Shown: positions 4,601 to 5,818 of the stretch, one piece after another
How the letters are laid out: every line of letters begins with the position of its first letter
How positions within the stretch are numbered: position 1 is the stretch's first letter
NCBI GenBank assembly: GCA_902796465.1
Contig: CADBPK010000310.1
Span: 1 to 5,818, forward strand
Source: an uncultured Erysipelotrichaceae bacterium
Lineage (GTDB): Bacteria > Bacillota_I > Bacilli_A > Erysipelotrichales > Erysipelotrichaceae
Length of the DNA: 5,818 nucleotides
Direction: 5' to 3'
Translations under genes and position numbers: made by a program
The notes under the pieces: model-generated
The model's database searches: none
Seen by the model: only the letters and a program-made list of their open reading frames with translations
What the model was told of the DNA's origin: nothing

Positions 4601-5815
4601 ATGAAACAGAACAGAACATTCCCGGAAGCAACGGTCACAAAAAAACAGGAAAACAGGCTGAAAAACGGTCATCCCTGGGTATATGAAGATGAAATACTCA
4701 ATGACATTTCCGATATCCCCAACGGATCCCTTATCGACGTATTCGGTATGAAGCATAATTATCTGGGAACAGGGCTGTACAGCGCCGCCAGCAAGATCAA
4801 AGTCAGGATCCTGATGCAGAATGCAAATGAAAGCTTTGACGATGCGTATTTTGCCAGAAAAGTACGTCACGCTGTGGACTACAGGAGAGAAGTGATGGGC
4901 GGGGATTTTTCTGCCTGCCGCCTGATCCACGGTGAAAGTGACGGCCTGCCCGGCGTGACAGCCGACCGTTATGGAGATGTCATTGTATGTGAGATCGCCA
5001 GTTACGGCATGGAGATCAGAAAAAAGGCTTTATACCATGCTCTGATGGAAATATTTGAGGAAATCGGGGAGCCGCTGGCAGGGATCTACGAGCGGAACGA
5101 AAGTGACCTGCGGCTGAAAGAAGGACTTCCGCAATACAAAGGATGGGCATTGGGAGAAACATCTTCCAATATCATTCATATACGTGAAAACGGACTTCTG
5201 TTTGAAGTGGATATTGAAAACGGGCAGAAGACAGGATTCTTTCTGGACCAGAAATACAACAGACTCTGTGTCAGAAAGATCGCACACGGGAAAAAAGTCC
5301 TCGACTGCTGTACGCATACAGGTTCATTTGCGCTGAACGCCGCAGCCGGAGGGGCATTGTCCACGGAAGCAGTCGATATATCGGAAACCGCGCTTCAGAC
5401 TGCACGGAGAAACGCAGAACTCAACGGCCTGGAAGATAAGATCGTATTTACGCAGGCAGATGTATTTGAACTTCTTGAAAAAAAGATCGCCGCTAAGGAA
5501 AAATATGATCTGATCATTCTGGATCCGCCGGCTTTTACAAAAAGCAGGAAAACGGTGCGGAATGCCAAAAGCGGGTACCAGGCAATCAACACCATGGCTG
5601 CCAGACTCCTTAAAAAAGGCGGATATCTCGCGACTTGTTCCTGCTCGCATTTCATGACAACAGAGTATTTCAGGGATATGCTGAATGACAGCGCAAAAGA
5701 AGCAGGAGTACACTTCCGGATCGTCGAAGAACGTCATGCTTCGATGGATCATCCCGTTATGATCGGTATTCCGGAAACGGATTACCTGAAGTTTTTCCTG
5801 CTGCAGGCAGTTTAA
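4601..5815 (+). CDS. rlmI: RlmI-like class I SAM-dependent rRNA methyltransferase (PUA + MTase)
   Basis: A 404-residue protein of the RlmI family, which in E. coli makes m5C1962 in 23S rRNA (RlmI is 396 residues). Residues about 10-75 form the PUA-like RNA-binding domain with the HPWVY motif (24-28). A linker domain follows to about 205. The Rossmann methyltransferase begins at GFFLDQ (212-217), with SAM motif I VLDCCTHTGSF (233-243), acidic Asp259, motif IV DPPAF (308-312) and motif VI TCSCSH (345-350), whose cysteines include the likely nucleophile. All motifs are intact. Exact target specificity in this organism is inferred from the family; Bacillota members such as YwbD are less well characterised. 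The start at 4601 is chosen over an in-frame ATG at 4589 because the latter lies inside the -10 hexamer. Neither has a Shine-Dalgarno sequence. AGG in the last bases after the stop may be the ribosome site of a following gene. Confidence 0.92.
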   Translation: MKQNRTFPEATVTKKQENRLKNGHPWVYEDEILNDISDIPNGSLIDVFGMKHNYLGTGLYSAASKIKVRILMQNANESFDDAYFARKVRHAVDYRREVMGGDFSACRLIHGESDGLPGVTADRYGDVIVCEIASYGMEIRKKALYHALMEIFEEIGEPLAGIYERNESDLRLKEGLPQYKGWALGETSSNIIHIRENGLLFEVDIENGQKTGFFLDQKYNRLCVRKIAHGKKVLDCCTHTGSFALNAAAGGALSTEAVDISETALQTARRNAELNGLEDKIVFTQADVFELLEKKIAAKEKYDLIILDPPAFTKSRKTVRNAKSGYQAINTMAARLLKKGGYLATCSCSHFMTTEYFRDMLNDSAKEAGVHFRIVEERHASMDHPVMIGIPETDYLKFFLLQAV

Positions 5816-5818
5816 AGG

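Overview
The window is a compact stretch of bacterial chromosome with six genes. It most likely comes from a member of the Bacillota. The evidence is a NtdP (YgaC/UPF0374) phosphatase, a short MntR-like metalloregulator, a DUF3783 protein, GGAG-type ribosome binding sites and hairpin-plus-U terminators. Base composition looks moderate, somewhere in the forties to about 50% G+C by eye. An Erysipelotrichia-like or clostridial source is a guess; no rRNA or marker gene fixes it. I see no mobile element, CRISPR array, tRNA or rRNA.

Layout. (1) 1-1476 (+): 3' part of an ABC exporter half-transporter, membrane plus ATPase domains, cut at its 5' end by the window edge. (2) 1498-1863 (-): a short DtxR/MntR-type regulator, convergent with the transporter; the two share one hairpin terminator that reaches into the regulator's last codons. 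(3) 1959-2513 (+): a DUF3783 protein of unknown function, divergent from the regulator. (4) 2584-3402 (+): an AAC(3)-family (Antibiotic_NAT) acetyltransferase. (5) 3403-3858 (-): free methionine-(R)-sulfoxide reductase (GAF type). Its stop codon touches the stop of gene 4 inside a single TGATCA. (6) 3986-4549 (+): nucleoside tri-/diphosphatase NtdP, divergent from gene 5 and closed by a strong terminator. (7) 4601-5815 (+): an RlmI-like class I SAM-dependent RNA methyltransferase with an N-terminal PUA domain. That is seven reading frames in all: one partial and six complete.

Functionally this is a set of small, independently expressed housekeeping and stress genes rather than one pathway. 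They cover export, metal sensing, oxidised-methionine repair, nucleotide turnover and RNA modification. The orientation changes at almost every gene, so most have their own promoter. Only DUF3783 and the acetyltransferase (70 bp apart, same strand) could form an operon.

The less ordinary signals are in expression architecture. Two genes have extended -10 promoters placed so that transcription should start at, or within a base of, the initiation ATG, with no Shine-Dalgarno sequence (leaderless mRNA candidates). One convergent pair has no intergenic space at all. A perfect 16-bp palindrome upstream of the acetyltransferase reads as an intrinsic terminator only on the minus strand, where it could end a long antisense 3' tail of the reductase mRNA. 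The regulator has a mixed MntR/DtxR metal site. I found no convincing multi-gene novel system.
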